Shown here piece after piece: positions 32,920 to 45,454 of a stretch of 64,000 bases of DNA. Origin of the DNA: Lunularia cruciata (lineage: Eukaryota; Streptophyta; Marchantiopsida; Lunulariales; Lunulariaceae); contig OX419757.1 of assembly GCA_948567375.1 (NCBI GenBank), forward strand, positions 26,096,732 to 26,160,731, in the 5' to 3' direction. A model generated the notes under the pieces. It was not told the origin of the DNA. It saw only the letters and a list, made by a program, of their open reading frames with translations, and made no database searches. Both the position numbers and the translations under genes were made by a program. Numbering within the stretch: the first letter of the stretch is position 1; each line of letters starts with the position of its first letter.

Positions 32920-33022
32920 TGTGGCACTTTAGAGTCTATGTATGACTTGTGTGTGAGTTGTGCTTCTATAGTGTATGATGTTGACAACAATGTATATTGT
33001 ATAGAAATGTATATATGCATGA
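32920..33022 (+). repeat. Second copy of the 3' LTR start, head to tail
   Basis: TGTGGCACTTTAGAGTC and the next 85 bases repeat 31617-31717, with mostly G-to-A differences. The repeat begins exactly where the preceding LTR ends. It stops where Element 3 gag resumes. It looks like the start of another LTR, cut off. Confidence 0.8.
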
Positions 33023-33774
33023 CAAGAATCAACATCATGGTGTTTTGAAATTGAGAAATGTAACTTCACATTGAACTGACCTACCTCAATTTTGCCAATC
33101 AATTTTGTGTAGCATCTTAACTTAGAATTGCCAAATGATTGCACTCTTGAAGTAGTTCCATGTTAAAATTGGAGCCAAAAATTGCCATTGAGTTTGCTCT
33201 ATCCGGAGTTGTCATTATAGTTTTTCCACTCCATGTAGTTGACTTGAAGCTAAGAAGATCTGTCTTTGATAATCTAGGAGATTTATGGCTTCAAAGTAAC
33301 AATCACAATTGAACACAAAGTTCTCTAGTGCATCCAATAGATTATTGCCTTCAAAGACCTTCAGTTTTGGGATCATACATGATCTTCTCCTTCTCAAAAT
33401 TCTACTCTTATTTTTGCCCATCATAATCTCTCTCTTCCAACAATAGACTAAGATGCTCAATTTGTTGCTACATAGCAATGATAACTTTAGGCAATGCCAC
33501 CATGACTACTATTCTATCAACTATCTACTTACAATTATCTAAATTAACACATAGGTGCAATATATCTATTGCTCTCTATAAGTTACAATTTGGAAGAATC
33601 AATTGTTCATTAGACAAGGTGACTATATTCAAAATATCATGCCCAAAAAAACAAGTGATGAATTGCTTGAGATGGTGCTTTGGTAGCACATTGATATAGA
33701 AGTCCCAATGGTTTGGGAGAGGCTGATTTAATGGTCCATAGATTCTATCCATCTCATTCTTGCTCTAATACCAA
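33023..33774 (-). pseudogene. Element 3 gag remnant and primer-binding site
   Basis: On the minus strand it aligns with Element 2 gag at 15370-16130. The frame 33478-33215 has LDALENFVFNCDCYFEAINLLDYQRQIFLASSQLHG, a gag capsid N-terminal block. The primer-binding site TTGGTATTAGAGC (33762-33774, minus strand) lies next to the LTR and matches initiator-Met with one change. Confidence 0.8.
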
Positions 33775-34164
33775 TATAAAAGAATGAGGAAAGAAATTGG
33801 AGGATAGAAGAATAGAAGGTCAAAACTTTCAATTGCATGGAACTCCAAAGCCTTGCATGAGCTTTTTGGTATATATAGTGAAGCAACACAAAGCTCTTGA
33901 GAAGCTACCACAAAAGCTTCTCTCTAAAAGTTGCCTTCTTGAAGTGCAAGCTAAGCTAGCCATTAACATGATGTGCAAGTTACTTAATCCTTGGAAAGTA
34001 CCTAGAAGCTTGCTATTAAAAAGCTTTCAAAGTGCTTCTAGAACACTTGACCAAGAAGCTTCATAGATGCTTCTAGAACATTCTTAAAATTTCTAACTAT
34101 AGTTGGCTTATTTTACTAACTTAATAGTGTTTGCTAACTTGTTGGCTAACTCTATATTATTACA
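33775..34164 (-). repeat. Element 3 5' LTR
   Basis: Pairs with 17044-17496, starts tataaaag and ends attaca. It contains TTCTAGAACATTC at 34071-34083 and several GAAGCTTC-like motifs upstream of a minus-strand TATA box near 33872. Confidence 0.87.
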
Positions 34165-36380
34165 AGTAGTTACCACAACAACTTTATATGAAATAAGCAA
34201 TGGCCAACTTCAAAAAAGATGACTAAGTGTCATCTCATAGATAAGTAGGGTGGTTTTCATAGTTGTAGTCCAAGAAAATTTGCATCTACACATACTTTGT
34301 ACAAAGTTAGGTTACAATACAATGACCTTGTGTCTTGCCTAACATACTAACTATAAAAACAAGTTAAGAGACTGAGGCGGCAATACCAAACAGCCCACAC
34401 CAACTTAAGATTAGGTTAGGACATGATAAGTAGATAAGACATGATTAACATTGAGTGCCTTAGATGTAAGTAGGACATTTCTAGCACATTATACTTGTTG
34501 GAATTCTTTGTGGCTAAGTAGGAAATGTATAAAAAGCTTAGGCTCAATGTTCACTATGTCCATCCAATGCATCATTCTTTTGCAATAAACAAAGTTTTTA
34601 TACCATCAAGACTCATAAGCCAGTGTATGTGCATTAGTATGCACTTTAAATGAGTGGTTTCATGCTTAATTGAGTAGGAGTGAGTGGTTTCATGCTTAAT
34701 TAAGTAGGAGTGAGGAATCTTTATGTATGAGAAAATCACTTGAGTGAGAGGATCATTTTGTGTGGAACTAGAGTGTGAAACTCTATGGGCTCTATAAAGG
34801 TCAAGAATGAGTCAAAATAGGCTAAGTCAAGATAGGCTACAAAACACTTGGAGTATCATAAAGTACCACTACCTTGTAATATTCAGTACCATAGGCATTC
34901 AAGACTCATATGATGTCATGCCTACTTGGAAGGGTAAAATGCAATTTCACACTCACATTTTTTAGAGTGATTGGACCCTTGGAAGATCTCATTCCCTTGT
35001 AGTTTGCGTGTTCTAGGACACTATTTTTAAGACACCTTAATATTGGCAATCTTGTACAACTTGAACTTTGTGAGCTAAGAAAAATTGTAGCACCCAAGAA
35101 GGTCTTGGCATTAGTAGTCAGAAATTCAATCAGATAACAAGGAAGGTAAGGAAGTACGGAGGCAAAGTGACCTTTGTTACAAATGAACCACTACCTTCAA
35201 GAACCTTTGGATTAAATGTATAGTGAATGTGACTTTTGGTTCATTGTCTTTTATAGTGTGCCAAGAGTGGTGACATTACCTCTTTGGGAAATGACTTTGC
35301 TTAAGAGGTTGAATACAAAACAGTAGATTTTCATCATAATGACACTTTTATCTAGTTTCTAGTCATATTCAACTCATATCCTTGTGAGACCCATTGGTTC
35401 TTACCACAATATTTTAAATTGGAAAACACCATGGCATACACATATTTCCTAATACAAATATTTCTAATCCAATAGGTGTCTTATCTTTAATTTAATAAAT
35501 CTTAAATAGTTTTTGCCTGATTTGTTTGCTATGTATAAAAATTTTTTCTCTATATAATTGTATCTTTAACCAAGCTTTCTGAGAGTCTAGGGTATTAGAA
35601 AAAAGAAAATTTATTTCTCAAGCTTCAATACGGAATGTCTTAACTAGAAGGTTTTGATATAATCTCACATAAATTGAAATGAATCTTTCAGATGAACTAT
35701 GTAGACATGTCAGTTCTGTCCAAAATATAAGCTGTTTTATTCGAAGCATACACTGATTTTCAAGTATGACAAGTATGCCACTTAAGCAACAACATACAAG
35801 TAAAGTAACAATGTGATTTAGTTTGCAGAATTTGCATAATGTTTGTTTCTATAGATGAAACCTTACACAAATTTATTGACAGTGTTGAACACTGACCACT
35901 GTGGTTGTCAAATCCAAGTCTGGTGAAAGGTGATTGAATTTTCACTAGGAAACAAATAAGTGATTCATCATATTTTATGGGAATTGTTATTGCCAACCAG
36001 AATTTTTCTATTGCCACCCATGATGCGGCCAAGATGAACATCGATGGGCCTTGCACTTGACCATGAATTGCATTCTCATTAATTGCAATTTTACAATTTT
36101 AAATAAATGAAATTTATACCCACACCAAGGTCACAAAGGAACATAAAGACTTTATGCAGTGATAAGAAACTAAAAAACTAAGGACTATGTGAATAAAATT
36201 CAACTCATGGCAAAATGGGAAATGAATTAGTCATCACATACATTTTAGAATATGAAAGTCATGTCACTACTAACACATATTAAGTAGTGTGATCCCACAT
36301 GCATAAAAACTGTATAAGTGATGACACTATTCTCTTCATTTAATCATACATTTTTCTAAATGGCTCTTCAATTTACCTCA
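34165..36380. other. AT-rich stretch without a recognisable gene
   Basis: This is the right flank of Element 3. It contains an LTR-like TATA (tgtataaaaagc, about 34527) and a 30-bp direct repeat (34651-34680 and 34681-34710, one mismatch). A minus-strand frame at 36056-35760 (98 residues, hydrophobic blocks) has no domain I recognise. I see no RNA gene. Confidence 0.5.
34651..34710. repeat. Two tandem 30-bp units
   Basis: The unit begins tgagtggtttcatgcttaat and is repeated once with a single G/A difference. Confidence 0.9.
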
Positions 36381-36440
36381 TACTTGGTTTAAGATGACCA
36401 AGTGACAGTAGCGGAGATTGTGGTTATGGACCTTACATGT

Positions 36441-36480
36441 GATGCATTGTTGGAGGGTGTGATGCATTGTTGGAGGGAGT
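36441..36480. repeat. Two tandem 20-bp units
   Basis: GATGCATTGTTGGAGGGTGT and a near copy ending GAGT. A run of short imperfect repeats based on tctcatattttaga and gttccatcctgttcatgggg follows at 36655-36775. Confidence 0.85.
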
Positions 36481-36779
36481 GATCATCTATCCTCTGGGAT
36501 GGGCAGCAAGCAGAGCAGCAGCAAGCAAGATCTCCAAGTATAGAGGGACACAATGAGGTTACCCCTTTGTTCCTCAAGCCTTGGAGTGATGTGCATCGCG
36601 TCTGATACCTTTGTCAAGGCATGTGCAAGAGTATATCATTTGAGATGTCATGGGGTATCACTATCACTCTCATATTTTAGATTATCTCATATTTTATATC
36701 ACTCTCATATTTTAGACAGCCTGTCCATTGTTCCATCCTGTTCATGGGATTGTTCCATCATGTTCATGGGGTAGCGCAA

Positions 36780-37925
36780 TCCATAGGAAAGCAATCACAG
36801 CTAAAGTGTTTTTGGATGCTTTAGTTATTTGTAGATCATATGACTTACATAGCTCAGATATTTTAGATGGTGCAGTGCAGATTCCTCTGACATGTACTAT
36901 TGGGACTTGATAGGTCTTATAGGTCTTCCCCTCCTTCTTGCTTTCTTACAGGTTTATACATTACCTGCAGAAGTACATAATCATTTCTCCTGCCATGATA
37001 TATGTGGGTAAAAGGAGACCGCATAGGAAAAACGAAGGATGGGAAGACCCCATCAAGCCGTACAAGGGAGAGAAAAAAAAAGTAACATGCGGCTAAGCCC
37101 CATTAGAGTATATGAGAAATCTATGATATGTGGTATAAGTGCATTATTCAGATGTACATATGGGGTGCGAACACTTGTCTTTATTGGAGCGGGAGATTGA
37201 ACATTCACGTTCCTAGTTTAGCGAATTGCAGATACAGGGGATTTCACCAACCCAGGTTGCAGTTAAAAGGAGCCAATAATTTCACAGTTGAAACAACCAG
37301 ATTGGATGACGGTTTGAAGGGTGATTCGAACTATAACGTACAAATGGGCACGTTCTTTCCCTGGGTGTGCTTTCGGGCTCTGTTTCTGTTCCTTTCTTGG
37401 TCGTATGGGACTGATGGGCCTCGTGCTCTATTTTCCGAATCTTGTAATCAAACATAGATTGCAGTAGCTTTCCCATTAGCCGCTTACAATTTCTGGGTGG
37501 GGTACATGAGTTTTATTCGGAATTCCGTTGATATTTTTGGGTGTCAATTCTTACCAGCTTCTTACATGCACAATTGTGGCCAACGATCGGTGGGTCATGC
37601 AAGTGAAGGTGATATTGGAATGTCTTTTCGACTAAGAGGTTCTGACAACAGGATGGTCAGCAATGCAAAAGTAAAAATCCGAGTAAAGCACGATGTGAGC
37701 AACATTTCATGTCCATAATGGTCGACTTGAGGAAGGAGTACTTCCCTATACTTCTACATGGTGTGACTGTTATGACTGGTCGTATTGCATCACTCTGTTT
37801 CTGTTTGCTGGAAATCGTGTTTTATCGTGGGGCTGAAAAAGAACGTGATGCAAAAATTCAATCACTTTCCAATATCAACACTTGGAGGAAAGAGATCAAA
37901 AGGAGGAAAAGAATGTCCCAGTAGC
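36780..37925 (+). other. Gene-like island, unidentified
   Basis: GC content rises and several + strand frames look coding-like: 36786-36910 (AITAKVFLDALVICRSYDLH), 37497-37718 (73 residues, FIRNSVDIFGCQFLP) and 37709-37924 (71 residues, basic C-terminus). A strong 3' splice site (cttgctttcttacag) precedes 36951, and a 5' splice-like GTAAAA follows at about 37007, giving a possible short exon. I recognise no domain and cannot join the pieces. It may be a decayed gene or an unknown repeat. Confidence 0.3.
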
Positions 37926-38479
37926 GATACGGTTCGGCCGAAGTAGAGTTTGGAGGGAATTGCGACAGGATGAGAAACGATGAGGACTTTAGGAACGAAG
38001 CATTATTCTTTATTATTTATGTACGGCATGTCCAACTGTTTCATAACGATAGATCCTGTATTGCCTGTCTTGTTTGCAGAGGCTACTGGATTTAAAACTT
38101 TGTGTCTAGCCGCGTGTTGAAAGCTAGTTTCACTTTCTTATAAAGACATGTTTAGGTCTAGATTTCAGTTGTATTATTGTTCAAAGCAAATAATACTGAC
38201 AGTATCTTCTTTCAATCTTCTATGGAATTTGATACACCTGAGCATGTAAATATGAATTCATTAAGGGGCCTACATGATATTTGCAACTAAATTTTACAAA
38301 GCCCTCCAAAACCTTATCATGTGATTGACTCGATTTTGTTCGCTTTTAAAGGAGATTTCCTGATAGAAATTCCTCATTTCGAGGTGGAGGCCCTTTCACT
38401 CTGTCCACACATGTTAACTTTTTCGGAGAACTTAGCAGTAAGTTATACGTACTGTGTAGCATATTGACTCAACCGTATT

Positions 38480-39010
38480 GTATGTGGACAAAACCCACTT
38501 GATGCCACATTTCTAGTGTTTTCTTAGTTGGCAGCAGACGTGGCGTGCTGGCAAGTAATATTCCACGTTTCAACAAATGCCAGGAGAAATGGGAGAACTC
38601 AATGCATTGGAAGTTGGCGAAGGCACAGTCATCATCTTTGTATATATTACAGCTCAGATATGTGAGGGAGATTCCCTTTACCGATAGTATCAGGGCTTAG
38701 CATCATTCTACCCCCTATATCCTTGTAAGGTTTGATGAGATCTCCCCGTCTTTCTTGTTATCATTTACGGTCTTCTTCTCCCCTATAGTATTTTGGACCG
38801 GACCTCAGAAGCTGACCACACCCCGTTGGCTCAGTAATATGAGAGGGAGGAACCTCTGAGTCGAACAGAATCAAGAACTAGAGAATTCGAGGCGAGTTCC
38901 TGAGTTTGGCCGGGAGGGGAGCAGCCGCCCAGCCAACCTCAGGGTTGGGAGGATTCGGGCTAATTGAATTGGGCCGTCGGTATACCCTCGGTATAATAAA
39001 GCGCATTTAA
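38480..39010 (+). repeat. Possible LTR fragment with primer-site-like sequence
   Basis: TATA-like tatatatta (38640) is followed by tagtatcagggcttag (38687-38702), similar to an initiator-Met primer site. A later AATAAA (about 38994) precedes a GT-rich stretch ending tgtgtgcttttgctggg. No mate LTR or coding region was found, so this is tentative. Confidence 0.25.
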
Positions 39011-39049
39011 GTAAATAATTCTGTGTGCTTTTGCTGGGATTGCCGTGGC

Positions 39050-42000
39050 AGATTAAGGCTTCGGGGTTGCCGTTATATTGAAATGCTAAATATAGGGTAC
39101 TATCAAGTGTTCCTCTGGAAATTTTTTGCCTTTCCCATCCAACTTCTGTCCCTGCCAGTATAAATGGTAATTGTGTTGATCTTTTAAGTCATGATGATTG
39201 AGCTTGTATCCATTATTCCAGTATATTCCCCACAGTTAGGCCTGTGTCCAATCTTCGTTTTTATTTTGGAAAGGTAAAGAAAATTTAAATGACAAGAATA
39301 GAAAACTATAACTTTGGCCGCTGATTATTATCCACTTCAATAATCACATTCACATTCTCATCATAAAAGTTAAGGTTGAATGTTGACGCATAAGGTCATA
39401 GTATATCCCTCCATGTTTGATCATAGAAATCTTGATCCAAAATGTATACCTCAAAGGAGAATCAAGGCATGGAAGTGCAACGAAAAAGAACAAACAAAGC
39501 TCCGAGAGAAGAGCAAACCCAAACCAAAGAAAAGCTAATTGACCTTTCAAATCAAACTGTCACACATATGAAGGCTAATTGTATGATAGAGGTTCTATAC
39601 AGATATACTAAGGTAGAAGGGTTAAACGTCTTAAACAGGAGGGAACTCCCGTTACCAATCTATGAAATCCAATGCTTGAGGATGTTGTAGGGTGATTGAG
39701 GCTTTCAAAAAGAATTGCAAATATAGGGTGAATATTGCAGGTGATATTAGTGTAGTTCCTCTCCTCTACAAAGAACCTTGTGATCTCTCAAAGAATTAAA
39801 AAAGACAATCAAAAGAATGGTAAAGATGACCAAAGATATCTAATGCCAAGGGTACAAAGGTATCTAAGGCTAGTCTTCATACAAAGTGGTCCTCTTTCCA
39901 TCTCGTGATAATGATTACTGCTATTTTTCTTGTGTGCATGCTTGTATCAAAGACTCAATTTGTAAGGAGTTAGTAACCACCACATTTAGTAGCATGCATC
40001 TCCTATTGGTGAAAGTCACAACATCCAGTTTGAGCCTCCAAGGAGGTGGACCAAGCTAGTCTAGCAATTATTTAATCTGGTAAAGTATGGACTGTAAGAT
40101 TTATGCCATTATAACCGCAATAGCATCATGGACTCTAGTGTACATTATATCAATGTGTCTTACATACTGTATACTTTATGTGTTATGAGGAGCTCCCTAA
40201 GCATAATGGTCCAATGAACCTAAAAATGTTAGATATGGTTAGTTGTATTATAAATAGAGTAGTTTGATGAATTCTTGTGAAGATAAAAAAAAAGATCTTA
40301 ATCAACAAGAAGCGTGGAGCTAAGCTTTGAACCTGTCTTGCAAAAGAATTTTGAGCCAAGCTATCTCTCACCTAAAAAATACATCTAGTAAAAGTTTGTA
40401 TATGCACCATGTGCTACAAGGAAGGGAAGTTTAGCATTGAGCGTTATCAAAGGTAATAACTAAAAAGGAGTTTCTTATTCTCTCCACAAAATCTCTCATC
40501 ATCTACTCAAGCCACTTATTCATTCTCTTATGCCAAAGCTCCTCTAAATTGGCCTCAAAGGAAACACTTCATCAATGTCAACATAGAAGATCTTCCTCTC
40601 ACACACACAAAAGTGTACTCCAGGTACACTTCCTCTAAGATCAACACTATAATAGTTGCACTCATGTAGAAAATTTCACTCTTTACTTAGCACATATAGA
40701 TAGTACTAACAAACTATCATTCACCTCACTCATTCCAAGCTCACCAAAGAAAATGGACTTATTTTGCTTCTTAAACCTATTGTTATACACTCATTAGAAT
40801 TATTGCAAGAAGTGCTTTGTTAATTTGACAAAGTATTATTACACTCACTCATTCCATGCTCTAAGTTTGCTAAGGAAGATGGATTCCTTTTGCTTCCTAA
40901 CCCTCTCCTTATATAGTCACTAAAATTATTGCAACAAGTGCCTTAGTAACGTGATAATATTTTTTACCTCATTTAAAATTACGCTAGGTAAGGAATCCTT
41001 GATCAATGCACCTATCATGTGGATTTTTAGCCTTCTATCCACCTTTTAGAAGCTTTTAAGCATATTTTCTAGGAAACTAGGACCTTCTCCTAATTAAAAA
41101 TTGTAATATATCCCAAAGTCAATTCAAATCAACCTAACTTAACCTACTTCCACTACCAAAGTTCATCTAACTTGGTCAAGCTAATAAGAGTTCAACACTT
41201 CCTATATAGCAAGTCAATTTGACCATGCAAAAACCACAATGGAGGTCCCAATTCAATATAATCTAATATAAAATTCACTAGGAGATCCATAAGTATCCAA
41301 CAATAAAATAATGAACTTCTCTCTTTATTGAGCCACACTAAAATAGTTAGAGATTTTTTTAGCTTAGTTATTACTAACTTAGCTAACTATAACTATCTCA
41401 AAACTACCAAATACTACCAACAACAAATGTGTACCCAAGGGGGTTATAGTCTTATGCAAAAGAGAATCCTAGCTTTGTCAAGAATAGATACATTATTGAG
41501 GATGCTAATAATGGTATAAGAGTGCATAAACTCACCAAGAGTTGCTTGTAACTTCCTAGAATCTAGAGATAATATGTCTATGAATGCAAGGAATGACATA
41601 CAAGTTGAGATAGATAATGAATTTTGGGCCAAGTAAAGATATGACTACAAATAAAATGTCCTTAACTCTATTGTTGTAATGAGTGTAAGAAGAGAAAATC
41701 AACCATGTTGGAAGAACCTATCAACTAACAAGGAAGCTACTAAAGACCACATGCGCATAAAGCTTGTGGTGTTGTAGACTCTTAATATGTGATATCATAT
41801 TTCCTAAGGCTAAGATTCCTATTGGGAATTGAGAATAAATGGGAAAATTTGGGGGAGGAAGAACTATTGATGAACTCCAAACTTAGCATTATAAGATTGA
41901 ACTCATAAACCCAAGCTTATCAAGCCTAATGTAAAGGCATATAGAGTTTATATGACATCCTTTGAAGAATCAAAAAGTGGGTGTCCTTTGAAAATGATAA

Positions 42001-43500
42001 GGAAATAAATGAAGAGAAAGTAATCAGTACCTCCCTCAAAATTGTAAAGTGAGCTATAGCAAACAAAGATCCACCAAATGGTTCTCCTAGATAGATGCTC
42101 TTTGTAAATACAAGTTAGAAAAATCCCTTGTGGTAGTAAAATGGATGTACAATGGAGGTTAGTCCCTTCTATAAAAATTAGACACAAAGGGGATCAAGAA
42201 AATATATGATCTTTTGCTTAACAAAGTACACAAAACAACACAACATAAAATATGGTTTTAAAGGAATTTATCTACTTTGACAACCACTTAATTTAGATGT
42301 GGAGTTCCAAGGATGCCTTGCGCAAGCAATAACCCTCTCAAAACCTCTAGAAGGAACCATAGCAGTCCAATATAAAGATAAAGATACTAAGAGGACAATT
42401 ATAATTATAAATAAATAGTTCTTAAGATTATAGTTTGGAAAAATCTCCTATCAAAATGGGGTGGATCTTAGGTGTTGACATACTTTAATAAGGTAAGGAA
42501 GCATGAACACTAAATAAATATGTGACCCTATGTGATACTAGTCTAAAAAGAATACATTAACAAAAAGCAAACAAGAAGGGAAAATTAAGATCTTGTATAT
42601 CTATAGAGAGAAAATCATATAGTTACTCAAAGACTAAAATTAAAGGTATTATTATAAAGAAAGATGAAAATCAAGATATTCATGAACACACAGTGACTTT
42701 GTCAATGGTAGCTACTCATCTAATAGAAAGTTGCAAAGGAAGGAAGTGAGATGATTGGAGACAAGAGGTTGGATACTTTGTGAAGTAGTCAATGTATCTA
42801 TGCAAAAGCGTGCTTGTCTTTAAGGTGATAGTGCCTAAATTGCTTGTTTGTACCTTCTTGTTTGCTCTAACATCAAGGAATAACAAAAGCAATTGTGCTT
42901 TATGGAGTATCATGAGATTGTGGAGACTCAACAAACCTAGTGATGATTATTTGGGCAGTATAGTAGACTCATATGGTAGAGATGAATAACAACCCTTGCA
43001 AAAACCTATGAATCCTAGGGGTAACTCTTGATGTTTAATATGCCTCTATGGACTTCTAGGAGTAGGCTGCAATTTGACAGAAGTGCAATGTAGATGCAAG
43101 AGGAAACATTTCTACCATGGTTATGTGAGATATTAATTTATAGTATCAAGGAGAGCTTGGAGCTTACTAAGAAGCATAGTGGTTGGAGGAACTTTGTGTA
43201 CATATTTTGGTTGAGATAAGCTACAGAGGAAAGCTTAAAAAGGATCGACAGAATGTAACCATGAGAAGAAGTTTATTTGGAATGTCAAGAGAAAGAGTTG
43301 GTATAGATAAGAGATATGAGAAGTGGAGGAAGATATTGTATTTTCTCTCATTTATGTGCATATAGATTTCCTCATTATGCTATGTTAATCCTACTCCCAT
43401 CCAAGGCCAATCTAACAAGCCTAGGTATGTTGATGATAGGACAAGATATATAGATACATTATAAGAGGGAGTAATGATGGAGGTATTTAGTGCTAAGGAA
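39050..43500. other. AT-rich intergenic sequence with dispersed repeats
   Basis: No ORF with a recognisable domain. An 82-residue + strand ORF (39442-39690) is hydrophilic and unassigned. A stretch at 41510-41700 resembles 52530-52700 (shared cttcctagaatcta, then aagatat-act), a dispersed repeat family. Many segments have retroelement-like wording but no borders. Confidence 0.4.
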
Positions 43501-43507
43501 GTGGTAT

Positions 43508-44108
43508 CTAATTGGGAGGACTGGCCAGGCTAGGAAGATCATCCATGGAAGTATCAATAAGTAAAAGGTATTCCAAGGGTAAGGCTAAGATAGAGGAGAC
43601 TCTATATTGAAGAACTTGAGTAATTGTATGCATGGTTAAGAAGTGGTGACGACCTGGGTAATAAATTTGTGTAAGAAGTGGAAGATAGTAGATGAGAAGT
43701 ATCACCCTATGGTACTCCCTCCAATACCAAGGATTAAAAATTGACATATTAAATGCTACCAAAAATACAGTAGAAATTAAAAATAAAAACATATTATGGA
43801 AAACAACACCATCTCTAGACTTCATAGTTGCAGAGAGCAAAAAGTGACATAATAAGTGCTACCACAAATAACATAGAAATTAAAAGTATAAACATAGAAG
43901 GAAAAGCAAACCGTCTTAAAATTTCATAGGTTTCTACAAGGAATACGTAATCTTTACAACATACATATACCATAAGACCCAAAGTAGCTTCAACTAATTT
44001 TATTGAGTTTTCATAATCTTCACAAGCTCTTTCCGTCAATAATTCTAAGGTATCATCCATAGGATATATATGGTATAAAGGAGTAGGGTGACGTACATTT
44101 TGAAACAT
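43508..44108 (-). repeat. Tandem diverged repeat with hydrophobic ORFs
   Basis: Two minus-strand frames (43840-43508, 110 residues; 44108-43815, 97 residues) share a hydrophobic stretch (MFLFLISTVFLVAFNMSIF and MFILLISMLFVVALIMSLF). The DNA repeats as aaatgctaccaaaaata and aagtgctaccacaaata. A third, weaker relative is at 52556-52299. The upstream part (DDTLELLTERACEDYENSIK) looks like real protein. It may be exons of a membrane protein, or a repeat family carrying a gene fragment. No family was recognised. Confidence 0.35.
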
Positions 44109-44893
44109 TCTACAATCTTATTTGCCTTCATATCTAGATAAGAAGATAATGAATGTAAGATATAGTTTAAATGGGCCAATGTGTCCATTTACCTACTGCA
44201 AAACAGACACATCGTTTCATTTGCAATTTTAATTTGAGCCTATTCATTCCTTCCTTTAGAGATTTCCTGAAGCTTTTGCCGAACCTCCATTCCTTCCCTC
44301 TTAGCTAAACTTCTCCTGTAAACGTATTAACAGAATGGGCAGAAGCAGAAGTGGAATGCACTCTCCTCATTCTTTATTATCCAGACCTGGTTCTTGTTCT
44401 TAGACTTATGCAACTGCCATTCTTTCTACTTCCTCATTTATAAACAGGATGTGGTCAAGTTACTAGAGATCCACAAAATGGTTGCTTCCTACGGGTTTCC
44501 CCCTTTTGGATCCTGAAGACCACCGTGTCTTCCTCTTTCGAGAAGACTTACTTCCAGATCACTCTCTCAACTTTATTGTCAATTGCGTGGCTCTGCCTCC
44601 AAAAGTGTACGGATTCTCCTTGTCAGTTGTTCCCTTCACAGATGACATTGCTGTCTACTGTATTCACTTAGGATGGAGGCACGATCAACGACATGATCCC
44701 GATCATTGTAAAGCAAAAGCATAAAGAGATGAACACCAATGGTTCATGTTGCACACCCTTTAGGGAATATAATCTGTTGTATGCCTATGTAATAAGAGCT
44801 CTGTCTCCTGCAGAAGAGTAAATCAGACCAGAAGGCCTCTCCGGGCCTGGTATGTGCTGTAGTTGGCGTGCAACCGTGACACCCATAACGCCA

Positions 44894-45454
44894 TCACTCC
44901 GGTTCGACACAGGACAACCAAATGTCGTGTATGACCCCAATTAATAACGGAGCCAAAGTGAGCGGAGAGGTGAGAGCATCAACTTCTTCGCAGATCAGGT
45001 CAAACAGATTCTGTTCCATGCGCGAAAGTGTACATTTCCACACAGGACTCTGCTCACATGGCCCTTTCAGATGAGATGGCAATTGACAGTCCCTATTCAG
45101 ATACTCAACGTCTGTACGCACGGAGACCAGAGCAAGGAAGTCGGGAAATGAATCTATATAGCTGATCCTGGTAGAGCGTTCACTACCGAGAAGAGATGGG
45201 ATACAGAAAAGCATTCCGAGCCTACTCTCCACTTGCAGTGGACGACTACTGCATTCCACAAACGAGAGTGTAATATTCAAGTGTAACGTTCCCCATACTT
45301 CTCTTAACCGAGAGCAATGATCAAAAGAACTCGGCAAAGCGTCACGAGGACAAAGTACACTGAAGTGACTACAACGACAGCTGCATGTGTTATGATTTTG
45401 TTCATGAATTTGCCAGGCTGTCTGGGAATAGACGCCAACCAAAATCGGATCCAC
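44894..45454 (-). CDS. Hypothetical protein, 186 residues
   Basis: An intact minus-strand ORF, the longest in the gene-bearing segment, starting at ATG 45454. It is Cys- and Leu-rich with no signal peptide or membrane segment that I can see. A CSCRCSHFSVLC block (residues 24-35) could bind metal, but the spacing fits no family I know. GC content is higher than in the repeat regions around it. It may be a single-exon gene, the long exon of a spliced gene, or chance. Confidence 0.35.
   Translation of the reverse strand: MDPILVGVYSQTAWQIHEQNHNTCSCRCSHFSVLCPRDALPSSFDHCSRLREVWGTLHLNITLSFVECSSRPLQVESRLGMLFCIPSLLGSERSTRISYIDSFPDFLALVSVRTDVEYLNRDCQLPSHLKGPCEQSPVWKCTLSRMEQNLFDLICEEVDALTSPLTLAPLLIGVIHDIWLSCVEPE

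Larger units (their letters stand above)
17044..34164 (-). mobile_element. Element 3: Ty3/gypsy chromovirus, minus strand, split by a 13.4-kb composite insertion
   Basis: Its ends are the related LTRs at 17044-17496 and 33775-34164. Left body: chromodomain, integrase and RNase H remnants (17497-19642). Right body: gag (33023-33774). Both align to Element 2. The part matching Element 2 protease and most of RT is absent, so the insertion at about 19643-33022 came with a deletion or later recombination. The outer flanks (aataa and agtag) agree at only 3 of 5 bases, so the target duplication is uncertain. Confidence 0.85.

Noticed and set aside
34651..36775. CRISPR-like repeats
   Set aside because: The units are contiguous tandem repeats without spacers, in eukaryotic DNA.
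37100..39010. Possible organelle DNA insert (mitochondrial gene or group II intron)
   Set aside because: A gtgcgaac start looked intron-like, but no domain V, no organelle protein and no consistent frame could be found.
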